15,231 bases of DNA, taken from Planctomycetota bacterium (GTDB lineage: Bacteria > Planctomycetota > Phycisphaerae > UBA1845). The stretch is taken from contig JADFIX010000008.1 of NCBI GenBank assembly GCA_022566435.1, positions 1-15,231 on the forward strand. Direction: 5' to 3'. The first letter of the stretch is position 1. Every line of letters begins with the position of its first letter. Below the pieces are notes generated by a model. It was not told the origin of the DNA. It worked only from the letters and a program-made list of their open reading frames with translations, and made no database searches. Of this stretch, positions 1 to 7,316 are shown piece by piece. The position numbers were made by a program, and so were the translations under genes.

Positions 1-334
1 GCGCATCCCATTCGCGCGGGATACATCCGAGCGCGTGCCTCGCGTGCTCGATTTCGTTCTTGTGGGTGAGTCTGCGGCACTCAGGCGGGTACCCCATCTC
101 CTTTCGGGATGTGGGGTGGCGATTGTCTCGCGGGCGAGTCTCTGCCGACAAACACCATTGTCGACCTCGCATGGGAACCGGCGTAGATCTTGTGCGATTG
201 CACAAGTTTCGTGCTTGTACGCCGCACGACGCAGGTTTTCTGTACCTAACCGAGAGGGATTGTCGTAACGTAGGCATCTCAAGAACGAACAGCGCGCCTG
301 ATTTTCGAACACTTCCAGTCTTGATCCTCTCCTA
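1..334. other. Region without a confident gene; possible decayed 5' part of the next gene
   Basis: No frame here gives a recognisable protein. In the third forward frame, around 219-282, the translation reads CTPHDAGFLYLTERDCRNVG. This resembles the Cys-rich module (CC..DG.C..LTE.DC...GG) that recurs three times in the downstream 335-1183 protein, so the stretch may be frameshifted remains of an earlier module. A hairpin-like sequence (ACCCCA ... TGGGGT) lies near 90-117 without a T tract. I see no promoter, tRNA or repeat. Confidence 0.3.
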
Positions 335-1183
335 TTGACGATATCTGATTCTCTACGTCGCTCCGGCGGGGTTGCCATTGGTGTGTGCTGTCAGGGAGGC
401 GGTGCCTGCAGTGCGGGGAATTCGCAGGGACAATGTGCCGCGATGAACGGAGAGTACCAAGGCGATGACACCACCTGTGAAGGTGATGATGATGACGACG
501 GCGTTGATGGTACGTGCGGCGACGAGTGTCCGACCGACCCGGACAAGGTCACGCCGGGGATATGTGGTTGTGGAGAGGGGGACGCCGATAGCGATGGCGA
601 CGGCGCACTAGATTGCATCGATAACTGTCCAGAAATCGGTAACCCAGGGCAGGAGGATCGCGACGGTGATGGAATCGGCGATGTCTGTGACAATTGTCCA
701 GAGGATGCGAACCCTGGACAAGGGGACATCGACGGCAATGGAATCGGGGATGCCTGCGAAGAGCCGGGGCAGGCGTGCTGCACCACTTTCTTCGGTGGTG
801 TTTGTGCTAATGCGTCGCCGTCCGTTTGCGCGGGTGTGGGTGGAACCCCACAGGGCTCGGGAACGTCGTGTCTCTCCGGATGCCTTCCAGGAGACGACCC
901 CGTACAGGCCTGTTGCCTACCGGATGGCTCCTGTGTCGAAGACGATCCGATATGTTGTGACGACAGGGGTGGTGTTCCAACGGGCGCACAGGTTTGTCCC
1001 GGGGATTCACTGCCTTGTTTTGGTGACCAAAATGAGGACGGCATCGACGACGCGTGCGAACACACCATCCCGACCGTGTCGGAATGGGGGCTGGCCGTGC
1101 TCGCGCTGCTTCTGCTGGTGAGCGCGAAGATCTGCTTTGCCCGGCGTCGGGTCCGCCCAGGCGTGACGCCCGCGACTTCGTAA
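335..1183 (+). CDS. Cys-rich surface protein with thrombospondin-3-like repeats and IPTL-CTERM tail (5' end uncertain)
   Basis: Probably an exported or cell-surface structural protein of unknown partner. Residues about 17-48, 147-179 and 192-224 are three copies of a CC-rich module (CC..G.C......C...GG...G..TC). Residues about 50-141 hold acidic DxDGDG repeats typical of thrombospondin type 3 calcium-binding segments, including the motif DPDKVTPGICGCG. The C-terminus, from residue 245, is IPTVSEWG followed by a hydrophobic helix and RRR, which is the IPTL-CTERM sorting signature handled by exosortase-like systems (family knowledge). The start is unsettled: TTG at 335 has no Shine-Dalgarno, the frame is open only from 302, and no signal peptide is visible although the CTERM tail implies secretion. 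The gene is therefore likely 5'-truncated or frameshifted. The antisense open frame is a composition artefact. Confidence 0.75.
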   Translation: MTISDSLRRSGGVAIGVCCQGGGACSAGNSQGQCAAMNGEYQGDDTTCEGDDDDDGVDGTCGDECPTDPDKVTPGICGCGEGDADSDGDGALDCIDNCPEIGNPGQEDRDGDGIGDVCDNCPEDANPGQGDIDGNGIGDACEEPGQACCTTFFGGVCANASPSVCAGVGGTPQGSGTSCLSGCLPGDDPVQACCLPDGSCVEDDPICCDDRGGVPTGAQVCPGDSLPCFGDQNEDGIDDACEHTIPTVSEWGLAVLALLLLVSAKICFARRRVRPGVTPATS

Positions 1184-1206
1184 AGCGAATTCACGGGCCG
1201 CCTCTT

Positions 1207-1785
1207 CTACTTGCCGCCCGCTCCATTTTTGATGCTATGCCGCTGGAATCGTAATTCGGTCGGTGAATCCTTTCCGATTCGGATGACGAGATCGCCGTTT
1301 TGCCTTTCGTACGTGAAGCGCAACGGTTTGCCCTTTCGTTCTCCGTCGAAAATCACCTTGTTTTCCGACAAGTGGGTTAGCTTGGCCGTAAGCGATTCGT
1401 CTTTTTCCTCCCAACCCACCATGCCACGGCTGAAGTGCTTGAGCCGGAAGACGACGTCGTTGCCGTCCGCGGTGATGGTGATCAACTCGAATATCCAAAC
1501 CTTGTCGCCTTTGATCCAGCGGAACATGCCCATCATGGAGTCGCCGTGCGGTGCGCTCCATGTTTCGTGAAGCGTGTCGCCGTCCTGCTTCGAGATCCAC
1601 TCACCGTGCATCCAGCTTAATCGACTGAGCTTCTCAAGCGCCTGTGGGGTAGCGCCGGTCGCCGTATTCACGCCGTCACGTTGGGCATCGCCGGCCCCAA
1701 CGGCTCCAACGACCGTCAAGAGTACAATGACCACGGCGACGCCCGCACCCGCGAGCAGTACTTGCGTTTTTGTTCGGTTTCTCAT
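1207..1785 (-). CDS. Secreted DUF6265-like protein
   Basis: This 192-residue protein opens with a positively charged stretch and a hydrophobic segment (about residues 8-30, ending near VGAGDAQ), consistent with a signal peptide or N-terminal anchor. The mature part contains LSWMHGEWIS, a W.AP.G..MMGMFR segment and FELITI, which fit the small DUF6265 family (one beta-barrel-like domain, function unknown). I chose ATG at 1785 because AAGGAGG sits six bases upstream. A GTG at 1803 in the same frame overlaps that ribosome site and is unlikely. The IS701 element ends only 54 bp upstream of the start and probably separates the gene from part of its original control region. It converges with the 335-1183 gene, 23 bp away. 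Confidence 0.8.
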   Translation of the reverse strand: MRNRTKTQVLLAGAGVAVVIVLLTVVGAVGAGDAQRDGVNTATGATPQALEKLSRLSWMHGEWISKQDGDTLHETWSAPHGDSMMGMFRWIKGDKVWIFELITITADGNDVVFRLKHFSRGMVGWEEKDESLTAKLTHLSENKVIFDGERKGKPLRFTYERQNGDLVIRIGKDSPTELRFQRHSIKNGAGGK

Positions 1786-1793
1786 CGTCGGCC
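1786..1793 (-). promoter_or_regulatory. Ribosome binding site setting the DUF6265 start
   Basis: The minus strand reads AAGGAGG, then CCGACG, then ATG. This consensus Shine-Dalgarno decides for ATG at 1785 over the upstream GTG. Confidence 0.6.
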
Positions 1794-1839
1794 TCCTTAT
1801 CACAGTTTTCCGCGTCCGTCGCCGCGGCTTGCCCGTTGC

Positions 1840-1856
1840 CTAGTATGACAGCGCTA
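1840..1856 (+). repeat. IS left end: CTAG target copy plus 13-bp inverted repeat
   Basis: CTAG at 1840-1843 followed by TATGACAGCGCTA at 1844-1856. The exact reverse complement of this 17-mer is at 3322-3338. Confidence 0.85.
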
Positions 1857-1952
1857 TTCTGGCTCAAGCGTGTGGAGATGTCGAGCCGATGGATTTGTTG
1901 CAGTTGATTCCGAGAGCGCGCTCTCCTGAGCAAGCAATCAGGAGACTCAATC

Positions 1953-3221
1953 ATGACTGCGGATCAGATTCGATCCCTGCAGCCGGAGTTGGCTGCGCTT
2001 TTGGAGACATTCCGGCCTTATCTGCGTCGGGCCTCGAATTTCGGACACTTGGTTGCGTATGTGTTGGGCTTGATGGCGGATCTGAAGCGGAAGAGCATCG
2101 AGCCGATCGCTTTGGCCGCGGGGGCGGCCGTTCGAACGCTGCAGGAGTTTCTCTCGTTTCTGGAGTGGGACCACGAGGGAGCCAACGATCATCTGCATCG
2201 TGTGGTGATGGACCGGCACGGCTGTGCACGGGCGATCGGCGTGATCGACGCCAGCGGGCATGCCAAACAGGGGCGTATGACGCCGGGGGTGGCCCGACAG
2301 TGGTGCGGCGAGAAGGGGAAGGTCGACAACTGCGTGGTGGGCCAGCACTTGTTGTACAGCGACAATCATCCGAGCAATCCGTTCAACTGTGCGCTGGCCA
2401 GCGATCTGTTTGTGCCGGAGAACTGGGCGAAGGACCGCGATCGATGCCGCAAGGCGCACATTCCCGACGAGGTCACGTATCGCCCCAAGTGGCGGATCGC
2501 CTTGGATCAGCTCAAACGGTCCATGGCCAACGGCGTACGGTTTTGGTTCACGGTGTTCGACGAGGACTACGGCAAAGTGCCGCAGTTTTGGTTCGGACTG
2601 GACGCGATGGGACAGCAGGCCATCGGCGAGGTGCCGAGGAATTTTCGTGTTTTCGCCAAGCGGCCCGCCTGTCGGTCCCAGCAGAAGGCGCACCGGCCCA
2701 AACGTGTCGACAACCTCTGTCGCTTCAGCCCCCTTTTTCGCGAGCCGCCTTGGCAGCGCGTGACCGTGCGTCATGCCACCCGTGGACCGATTGTGTGGGA
2801 GGTCAAGATGGCCCGCGTGCACATGGTGGTTGCCCGTCCACGCCCGTCGCGTCCGACCGATCGACGGTATGCGTTGATCGTGGCCCGCAACGTGGACACG
2901 GGCGAGATCAAGTATTTCATCAGCAACGCTGCGGCCAGTGTGCCCCTGTGCGACCTGCTGACGGCGGCCTTCGCTCGTTGGCAGATCGAACTGTGGTTCG
3001 AACGAGCCAAACAAGAGGCCGGCTTTGGGGCGTTCGAGGTGCGAACCTATCGCAGTCTCTTACGTCATTGGTTCTGTTCGCGACTGGCGATGTACTTCCT
3101 GGCTGCTCAAACGCAACGGCTTCGGGGGGGAAAATCAGCGGATCACGCTGGAGCAAGTGGCCGAAGCGGCCAACGCTCTGGCGTGGACCCTTTGGATGCG
3201 TACGTGGCGCTCGCCGGATGA
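1953..3221 (+). CDS. IS701-family DDE transposase, C-terminus frameshifted
   Basis: Cut-and-paste type DDE transposase. The first catalytic Asp is D99 in VIDASGHAKQG, followed by the family-typical GVARQWCGEKGKVDNC. A second candidate is D203 in VFDEDYG, and the Glu lies in WFERAKQEAGFGAFEVR. ATG at 1953 has AGGAG eight bases upstream. After residues AAQTQRLRG the frame runs through a seven-G tract (3124-3130) into a low-sense tail ending at 3221. Removing one G restores an IS701-like C-terminus (ENQRITLEQVAEAANALAW and on to WRSPDEIAARCTYYQARNHA), stopping at 3267. The intact protein would be about 437 residues, within the family's usual size. The copy is probably inactive, unless the extra G is a sequencing error or slippage on the tract recodes it. 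Confidence 0.88.
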   Translation: MTADQIRSLQPELAALLETFRPYLRRASNFGHLVAYVLGLMADLKRKSIEPIALAAGAAVRTLQEFLSFLEWDHEGANDHLHRVVMDRHGCARAIGVIDASGHAKQGRMTPGVARQWCGEKGKVDNCVVGQHLLYSDNHPSNPFNCALASDLFVPENWAKDRDRCRKAHIPDEVTYRPKWRIALDQLKRSMANGVRFWFTVFDEDYGKVPQFWFGLDAMGQQAIGEVPRNFRVFAKRPACRSQQKAHRPKRVDNLCRFSPLFREPPWQRVTVRHATRGPIVWEVKMARVHMVVARPRPSRPTDRRYALIVARNVDTGEIKYFISNAAASVPLCDLLTAAFARWQIELWFERAKQEAGFGAFEVRTYRSLLRHWFCSRLAMYFLAAQTQRLRGGKSADHAGASGRSGQRSGVDPLDAYVALAG

Positions 3222-3267
3222 AATCGCTGCCCGATGCACGTACTACCAAGCCCGCAACCACGCCTGA
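3131..3267 (+). pseudogene. Displaced C-terminal part of the IS701 transposase
   Basis: This stretch encodes the genuine transposase C-terminus, in the frame one base offset from the main open frame. Sense resumes at GAA-AAT-CAG immediately after the G tract and ends with TGA at 3265-3267. Nothing suggests an independent gene, since no start signal precedes it. Confidence 0.7.
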
Positions 3268-3321
3268 TACGAAAGCCGAAAACGAAAGGCCAAGCGTCGA
3301 GCAGCTAACCGGGGCGAAACC

Positions 3322-3338
3322 TAGCGCTGTCATACTAG
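3322..3338 (-). repeat. IS right end: 13-bp inverted repeat plus CTAG target copy
   Basis: TAGCGCTGTCATA at 3322-3334 followed by CTAG at 3335-3338. It is the exact reverse complement of the left end. Similarity stops just inside both repeats. Confidence 0.85.
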
Positions 3339-3350
3339 TGCCCTGTTTCA

Positions 3351-3398
3351 CAAGTTCCACGACAACTTGAGCCGCGGGCTTTAGTTAGCCCGCGCGGC
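3351..3398. other. Two adjacent dyads right of the IS
   Basis: CAAGTT and AACTTG (3351-3356, 3364-3369) are separated by 7 bp. Next comes a GC-rich hairpin with GCGGGCT (3374-3380), loop TTAGTT and AGCCCGC (3387-3393), whose flanks also pair (GCC/GGC). No T tract follows, so this is not a standard intrinsic terminator. It could be a REP-like palindrome or a bidirectional attenuator downstream of the minus-strand gene ending at 3502. Confidence 0.4.
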
Positions 3399-3501
3399 GT
3401 CCCCGGAATCGATCGTCACACGGGCATTCGCAGCGCCGCGCAAGCTGAAGCATGCGGCTCGGGAATAGTGGCGATACTCGCACGATTTATGTAACATCGT
3501 A

Positions 3502-4137
3502 CTAGTCGCGGTCGGTGAGCCAATGGCTGCGGGCGTAATAGGCGGCGGTTTCGCGTTGCAAGCGGCGAATCATGTGCTTGGCGCGACGGTAGAGCCACAC
3601 GGTTCCCAATAGAAGACCGGGCGCGCAAACAATCACCAGAATAATCTCTGCCACGGGAATCCCGGGGCCGGAGGCCTTCACGACAAGCCAACCCCACCAC
3701 AGGAGAAAGATGACCGACACGCTCATGCCGACAACCAGGCATACCAACGCATTGAACCGCCACAACGCGCCGAACCAGCCTTGTTTGCCTCCGCACGACG
3801 CGCGGAAGAAAAAGACGCCGACGATCCAGAACACGACCGATGCGACTATCGCCGCAAAGACAAACACCCAGATGTACAACGGAAGCGGTGGATGCAGCTG
3901 GAAGAGCATGACGGCCAACACCGGCAGGAGCCAATAAAAAAGTGCTGACGCCGTGGCACCGCAAAGCGCGGCGCCCGTTTCCATGCGGCGCAGCGCGCGG
4001 ACCATGAGTTCGGCCGGCACCTCCAGATCCGCGAGTTGGTTCGTGTGTCCGCATTCTGGGCAACGAACGGGATCGCCTGAATGGCCGCGCAAATTGTAGC
4101 CGCAGTTGAGGCAGAACATGTCTCGTCGTGCATTCAC
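3502..4137 (-). CDS. Zinc-ribbon membrane protein, four predicted helices
   Basis: The N-terminus holds a zinc ribbon with C9, C12, C26 and C29 (CLNCGYNLRG ... RCPECGH). This type is common at the start of planctomycete membrane proteins. Four hydrophobic segments follow at about residues 57-80, 86-112, 128-152 and 160-182, then a short basic and acidic tail (LTDRD). The role is unknown; the ribbon is probably cytoplasmic. GTG at 4137 is preferred because AGGAGG lies ten bases upstream. The in-frame ATG at 4119 would keep the ribbon but has no ribosome site. A candidate -10 (TATAAT) on the same strand at 4227-4222 gives a leader of roughly 80 bases. Confidence 0.8.
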   Translation of the reverse strand: MNARRDMFCLNCGYNLRGHSGDPVRCPECGHTNQLADLEVPAELMVRALRRMETGAALCGATASALFYWLLPVLAVMLFQLHPPLPLYIWVFVFAAIVASVVFWIVGVFFFRASCGGKQGWFGALWRFNALVCLVVGMSVSVIFLLWWGWLVVKASGPGIPVAEIILVIVCAPGLLLGTVWLYRRAKHMIRRLQRETAAYYARSHWLTDRD

Positions 4138-4221
4138 GAATGAATTGCCTCCTGCCCAGAGTTGCCGTCCGTGCCAACATGTTCATCCACCGGACGACGC
4201 CCCGCAAACATTCTTCTACGC

Positions 4222-4227
4222 ATTATA
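4222..4227 (-). promoter_or_regulatory. Candidate -10 for the zinc-ribbon gene
   Basis: The minus strand reads TATAAT, a perfect consensus -10, about 85 bp upstream of the GTG start. No good -35 is visible (the best is TGAACC at 18 bp spacing). The remainder of the 4138-4432 gap shows no gene. Confidence 0.4.
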
Positions 4228-4432
4228 CCTGCGCCGATCGTTGCCGGTTCATCGTCGGCTCGCAGGGTACCCTCGGATTTGGTGGTCTTTCGAGGCTACA
4301 ATCGAGCGGACGCTGGGAGAATCGTATGCGAGTATATCGCCAACCTCAAATATGCGGGTTGACCGAGAGCCGGGTCGCTCACGCTCGCCGTACGGAACGC
4401 AACACACCCGCAGAATCCACCTTGGCGATACA

Positions 4433-5929
4433 CTAGCTCGACTTCGAATCGGTCGGCCCCGTGTCGTCATCTTCCGGGTCGTTGCCCGGCGGGGATTCGT
4501 CGCCCGTATCTTCGGCTGCGTCCGTGGCCGGTGTCAGGGTGGGGATTGGGGCATCGACGATGGGCAAGGGAATGTTTCCCTCACTCACCGGCGCCGGGGC
4601 GGCGTTCGTCTTGGACGGGATTTCCGCGTCGCCGGGGTCATCGTCCTCATCGATATAAATGTCGTCCAGGTCCGTCTTGTCCACATCCCGGCGCAACAGG
4701 AAATAGACCACCGTGCATCCAGAGAAGTAGAAGGAGGCGAGAAACGACCACATCGCGGCGATCACCAGTAGGACATAAACCGCGATGAAGAAAACCGAAA
4801 TGTACTCGTTCCAGGCGAGATTCGCGGTATCCGGCCAGCGATAGAGCGCATTGGGGCCCGCGAGCGGCCACAATAACTCCAGTTTGGCCGCCGCCGCGTC
4901 TCCGGTGCCACGGCGCCACCAGCCGAAGGGAGAGGTTCCCCATGAGACAATACTCCTCACCAGGGTCATGGCGAGGAAGGTAAACAGATTGACGAATAAC
5001 CAGCAAATGCCGGCGAAGACGGTGGCGATGACCGCGTAGAGGATTGTTTTCCACGGCTTGGTGAAGGCGTAGCTTAGACCGCGGGAAAAAGCATCATAGG
5101 CGTCTTGTCCTTCCGAGGCCACTGCGGGCCAAAACAGGTGACCGCCGACGAGGGTGCCAATCATCAGTAGGGCGATGGCAATACCGCCGAAAATCGGAAG
5201 CACGAACAGTATGCCGCCAAGCAGATCGCCGAGAAACGGGATACGCAGAAAGGCGCCGAACAGTGCCAGCGCCAGCATCAGGACTACGATGAAGCCCAGC
5301 GGAATACAAGGGGCAAGTACGAATCCATCAAACAAGTGGGCGCGAGCGTATGCCAAGCCTTGTCGCATCCCGAGCTTTTCGTCGCGTGCGAATTGCACGG
5401 ACGCCAGTCGACAGACCGCCCCGCCCGCCAGAGACCAAATGAACAGGCATCCCGCACCAAACAATACGAAGTAAAAAGGATGCATTCGAAACAGCCACCG
5501 GAATCCGTCCACCGCGGCGGCCAAGTTGCTCAGCGGCTGTGCGGCGGAATGGGTTTGCACGTAGATTCCGACGGACGTGCCGGCCGCCACGGATGCGAAG
5601 GGGACGGACGATGCCATCAGGCCCAATATGCACCCTCGCTCATGCTCGCGCCAAACGTGGAATATGCCGTGCTCACCCTCCGGATCTTGGTACGCGGCGT
5701 CGTCGGCGCGGGAGATGATGAATGCCGCGACGGCGTCCTCGCCGATACCGCCGTTGGCCGTCCAGAACCAGTCAAGGACGGTTCCTAATGCAAATGTCAT
5801 TATGATGGCACCCAGCATGATGCCGAGTTTTGCGGGTTGAACCGCGAGTCCCAGTACGCGAAACAGCTGAAGCAGCCCGCTTGCCTCCAACCATCCGCCC
5901 TCGGACGACGCGTGGTCGTCGTTTGCCAT
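4433..5929 (-). CDS. Polytopic membrane protein with acidic Pro-rich C-terminal tail
   Basis: I do not recognise a named family. The 498 residues include a short charged N-terminus, then several strongly hydrophobic stretches (about residues 35-56, 99-120, 149-172, 207-232, 236-265, 292-320 and 371-410) separated by hydrophilic loops. The final ~85 residues are a disordered-looking acidic tail (DLDDIYIDEDDDPGD, then Pro/Thr/Asp-rich). The arrangement suggests an inner-membrane protein with a large cytoplasmic or linker tail. ATG at 5929 follows AGGAG by six bases. A plausible sigma70 promoter lies at 6094-6121 on the same strand. The gene is monocistronic, with intergenic gaps of ~295 and ~255 bp. 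Confidence 0.8.
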   Translation of the reverse strand: MANDDHASSEGGWLEASGLLQLFRVLGLAVQPAKLGIMLGAIIMTFALGTVLDWFWTANGGIGEDAVAAFIISRADDAAYQDPEGEHGIFHVWREHERGCILGLMASSVPFASVAAGTSVGIYVQTHSAAQPLSNLAAAVDGFRWLFRMHPFYFVLFGAGCLFIWSLAGGAVCRLASVQFARDEKLGMRQGLAYARAHLFDGFVLAPCIPLGFIVVLMLALALFGAFLRIPFLGDLLGGILFVLPIFGGIAIALLMIGTLVGGHLFWPAVASEGQDAYDAFSRGLSYAFTKPWKTILYAVIATVFAGICWLFVNLFTFLAMTLVRSIVSWGTSPFGWWRRGTGDAAAAKLELLWPLAGPNALYRWPDTANLAWNEYISVFFIAVYVLLVIAAMWSFLASFYFSGCTVVYFLLRRDVDKTDLDDIYIDEDDDPGDAEIPSKTNAAPAPVSEGNIPLPIVDAPIPTLTPATDAAEDTGDESPPGNDPEDDDTGPTDSKSS

Positions 5930-6093
5930 GGGATGCTCCTTTTCGATAGGCTCGCGCTTATCGGTTCGCAGAAAAACGTTCTACCTGGTTGTCGAGCCGC
6001 GACATCGTTCGGTGCGCCCATCGCCTACGTCGGCGAGGCGCCACACTCGAGCGACTGCGGGTACCGCGCCCTTGGTCACACTCGATCGGTACC

Positions 6094-6121
6094 ATTATAA
6101 GACCGGCGAGTCGATGGGCAA
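6094..6121 (-). promoter_or_regulatory. Candidate sigma70 promoter for the membrane-protein gene
   Basis: On the minus strand, TTGCCC (6121-6116) is spaced 16 bp from a perfect TATAAT (6099-6094). Transcription would begin near 6087, leaving a leader of about 158 bases before ATG at 5929. Confidence 0.45.
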
Positions 6122-6185
6122 TGCCGACGCTTCTGTGCCCTGAGGCATGGGTACCCGCGACTTCACAACCTGCAAATCCCGACCG

Positions 6186-7013
6186 CTAGGACTCTTCGAC
6201 CAGCCCCGACGCGAGTTCGTCCAAAAATCCCGCGACGCTGCGAATCAACTCATCGCGCGGCAGGCCCGCGCGTAACGCATTGTCGATTCTTCGAATGATC
6301 GCACTGCCGACGATGGCCCCGTCCGCGTATCGGCATACTTGGCGGACATGATCCGCGGAACTGACCCCGAATCCGACACAGACCGGGAGACCGCTGACCC
6401 GACGAAGTTCGGCGACGGACTGCGGAAGATCGTCCGCCAAGCGAGCCCGCTCTCCGGTAATCCCCGAGACTGCAATTTGATATACGAATCCGGTCGAATT
6501 CTTGGCGATGGCGATGCGCCGCTGCGGGGATGTCGTTGGGGCTACCAATCCGATATGGCAAAGCCCGGCACGGGTGACGGCCGCCACCGCTAGGCAAGAT
6601 TCCTCCACGGGCACGTCGGGCAAGATGACGCCGTCAAATCCGGCGGCCGCCGACTGTGCAAGAAATGCATCCACGCCGAATCGGTGCACAATCGAATAGG
6701 AAACCATCGCCACGAGGCCGCACGCCACGCTTTTGCGGACTTGCGACACCAAACGAAAGGTGTTTTCCAACTTGTGCCCGTTCTCGAGAACGTAATGGAA
6801 GGACTCCTGGATCACCGGGCCGTCCGCGATGGAATCCGAGAAGGGAAACCCGAGTTCAACAACTGCCGCTCCTAAGCTGTCGGCGTGGCGAATCAAGGCT
6901 GCCGTCGCCTCGGCGTCGGGAAAGCCGGCGGTGAAATAGGGCAGGAAGGCGCCGCACATGCCGCTTTTCCGATTCTCCAGTCGGGCTCGGATTCTCTTTT
7001 CCGTATGCATCAT
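6186..7013 (-). CDS. trpA: Tryptophan synthase alpha subunit
   Basis: Cleaves indole-3-glycerol phosphate to indole and glyceraldehyde-3-phosphate, passing indole to TrpB (family knowledge). The 275 residues match the usual length of a single TIM barrel. Visible signatures are PYFTAGFPD, VELGFPFSDSIADGP carrying the catalytic pair E53 and D64 (equivalent to E49 and D60 of Salmonella TrpA), GVILPDVP, VAPTTSP, Y178 in FVYQIAVSGITG (equivalent to Y175), and the phosphate-binding GFGVSS and GAIVGSAII. Two adjacent ATG codons open the gene; 7013 is used, although no clear Shine-Dalgarno precedes either. No trpB or other trp gene is adjacent. trpF lies 5 kb away on the opposite strand, so the pathway is dispersed here. 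Confidence 0.95.
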   Translation of the reverse strand: MMHTEKRIRARLENRKSGMCGAFLPYFTAGFPDAEATAALIRHADSLGAAVVELGFPFSDSIADGPVIQESFHYVLENGHKLENTFRLVSQVRKSVACGLVAMVSYSIVHRFGVDAFLAQSAAAGFDGVILPDVPVEESCLAVAAVTRAGLCHIGLVAPTTSPQRRIAIAKNSTGFVYQIAVSGITGERARLADDLPQSVAELRRVSGLPVCVGFGVSSADHVRQVCRYADGAIVGSAIIRRIDNALRAGLPRDELIRSVAGFLDELASGLVEES

Positions 7014-7050
7014 AAGGAGCCAGCCGATCGATCCTTTCGGATCAAAGCCC

Positions 7051-7087
7051 TCTATACCGGCGTCTGCCAGACTCGTCCAACGAGTCT
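7051..7087 (-). promoter_or_regulatory. Candidate trpA promoter overlapped by a dyad
   Basis: On the minus strand, TTGGAC (7080-7075) and TATAGA (7056-7051) are 18 bp apart, upstream of trpA. A 7-bp perfect dyad, AGACTCG (7069-7075) and CGAGTCT (7081-7087) with a 5-bp centre, covers the -35. This is the geometry of an operator. Both promoter boxes are weak matches, so this is inference. Confidence 0.35.
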
Positions 7088-7198
7088 ACGTTCGATCGAT
7101 GATTATCTTGTGGGCGCTTCGTTTTCGACACGCACGTGGCGCGCCGGTACGGGTCATGCTGTAATTCCCGGCGGCAACATAGGTTACATGGCATGCTC

Positions 7199-7221
7199 GG
7201 CCCCGCACTTCCCTCGGGGCC
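7199..7221. other. GC-rich hairpin in the trpA / ncRNA gap
   Basis: GGCCCCG (7199-7205) and CGGGGCC (7215-7221) form a 7-bp perfect stem with a 9-base loop. Neither side has a clear T tract. I see no gene in 7088-7300. Confidence 0.35.
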
Positions 7222-7304
7222 ACTTCTATTCCCTGGCACGTGCCTCCTGAAACTCTTCCTTGGCAGCCCGCATGTTTTTCCTTTTCTCGCGAACGTCGAT
7301 TGGC

Positions 7305-7310
7305 TATAAT
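7305..7310 (+). promoter_or_regulatory. -10 of the 6S-like RNA
   Basis: A perfect TATAAT stands seven bases before the first paired base region of the RNA. The -35 is weak (TTTCTC at 17 bp spacing). The predicted start is near 7317. Confidence 0.55.
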
Positions 7311-7316
7311 ACACAT

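Larger units (their letters stand above)
1844..3334 (+). mobile_element. IS701-family insertion sequence, 1491 bp, both ends present
   Basis: The ends are perfect 13-bp inverted repeats, TATGACAGCGCTA at 1844-1856 and its complement at 3322-3334. Each is flanked by CTAG (1840-1843 and 3335-3338), which reads as a 4-bp target duplication. Because CTAG is palindromic, the outward match appears as 17 bp. IS701-family elements are known for 4-bp YTAR duplications, and the encoded transposase agrees. The element carries one gene whose 3' part is out of frame. It sits between the DUF6265 gene and a zinc-ribbon membrane gene and interrupts no recognisable gene. Confidence 0.85.

Noticed and set aside
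391..1194. 267-codon open frame on the minus strand
   Set aside because: It is antisense to the repeat protein; its Ser/Pro-rich text is what GAT/GGC repeats give in reverse, with no ribosome site or domain.
3025..3267. Separate 80-residue gene
   Set aside because: Its last part is the displaced transposase C-terminus; the first part is antisense-like filler and there is no start signal.
1889..3370. 493-codon plus-strand frame and 355-codon minus-strand frame across the transposase
   Set aside because: Both are shadow frames of the GC-biased transposase gene, with no domain sense and crossing the IS boundary.
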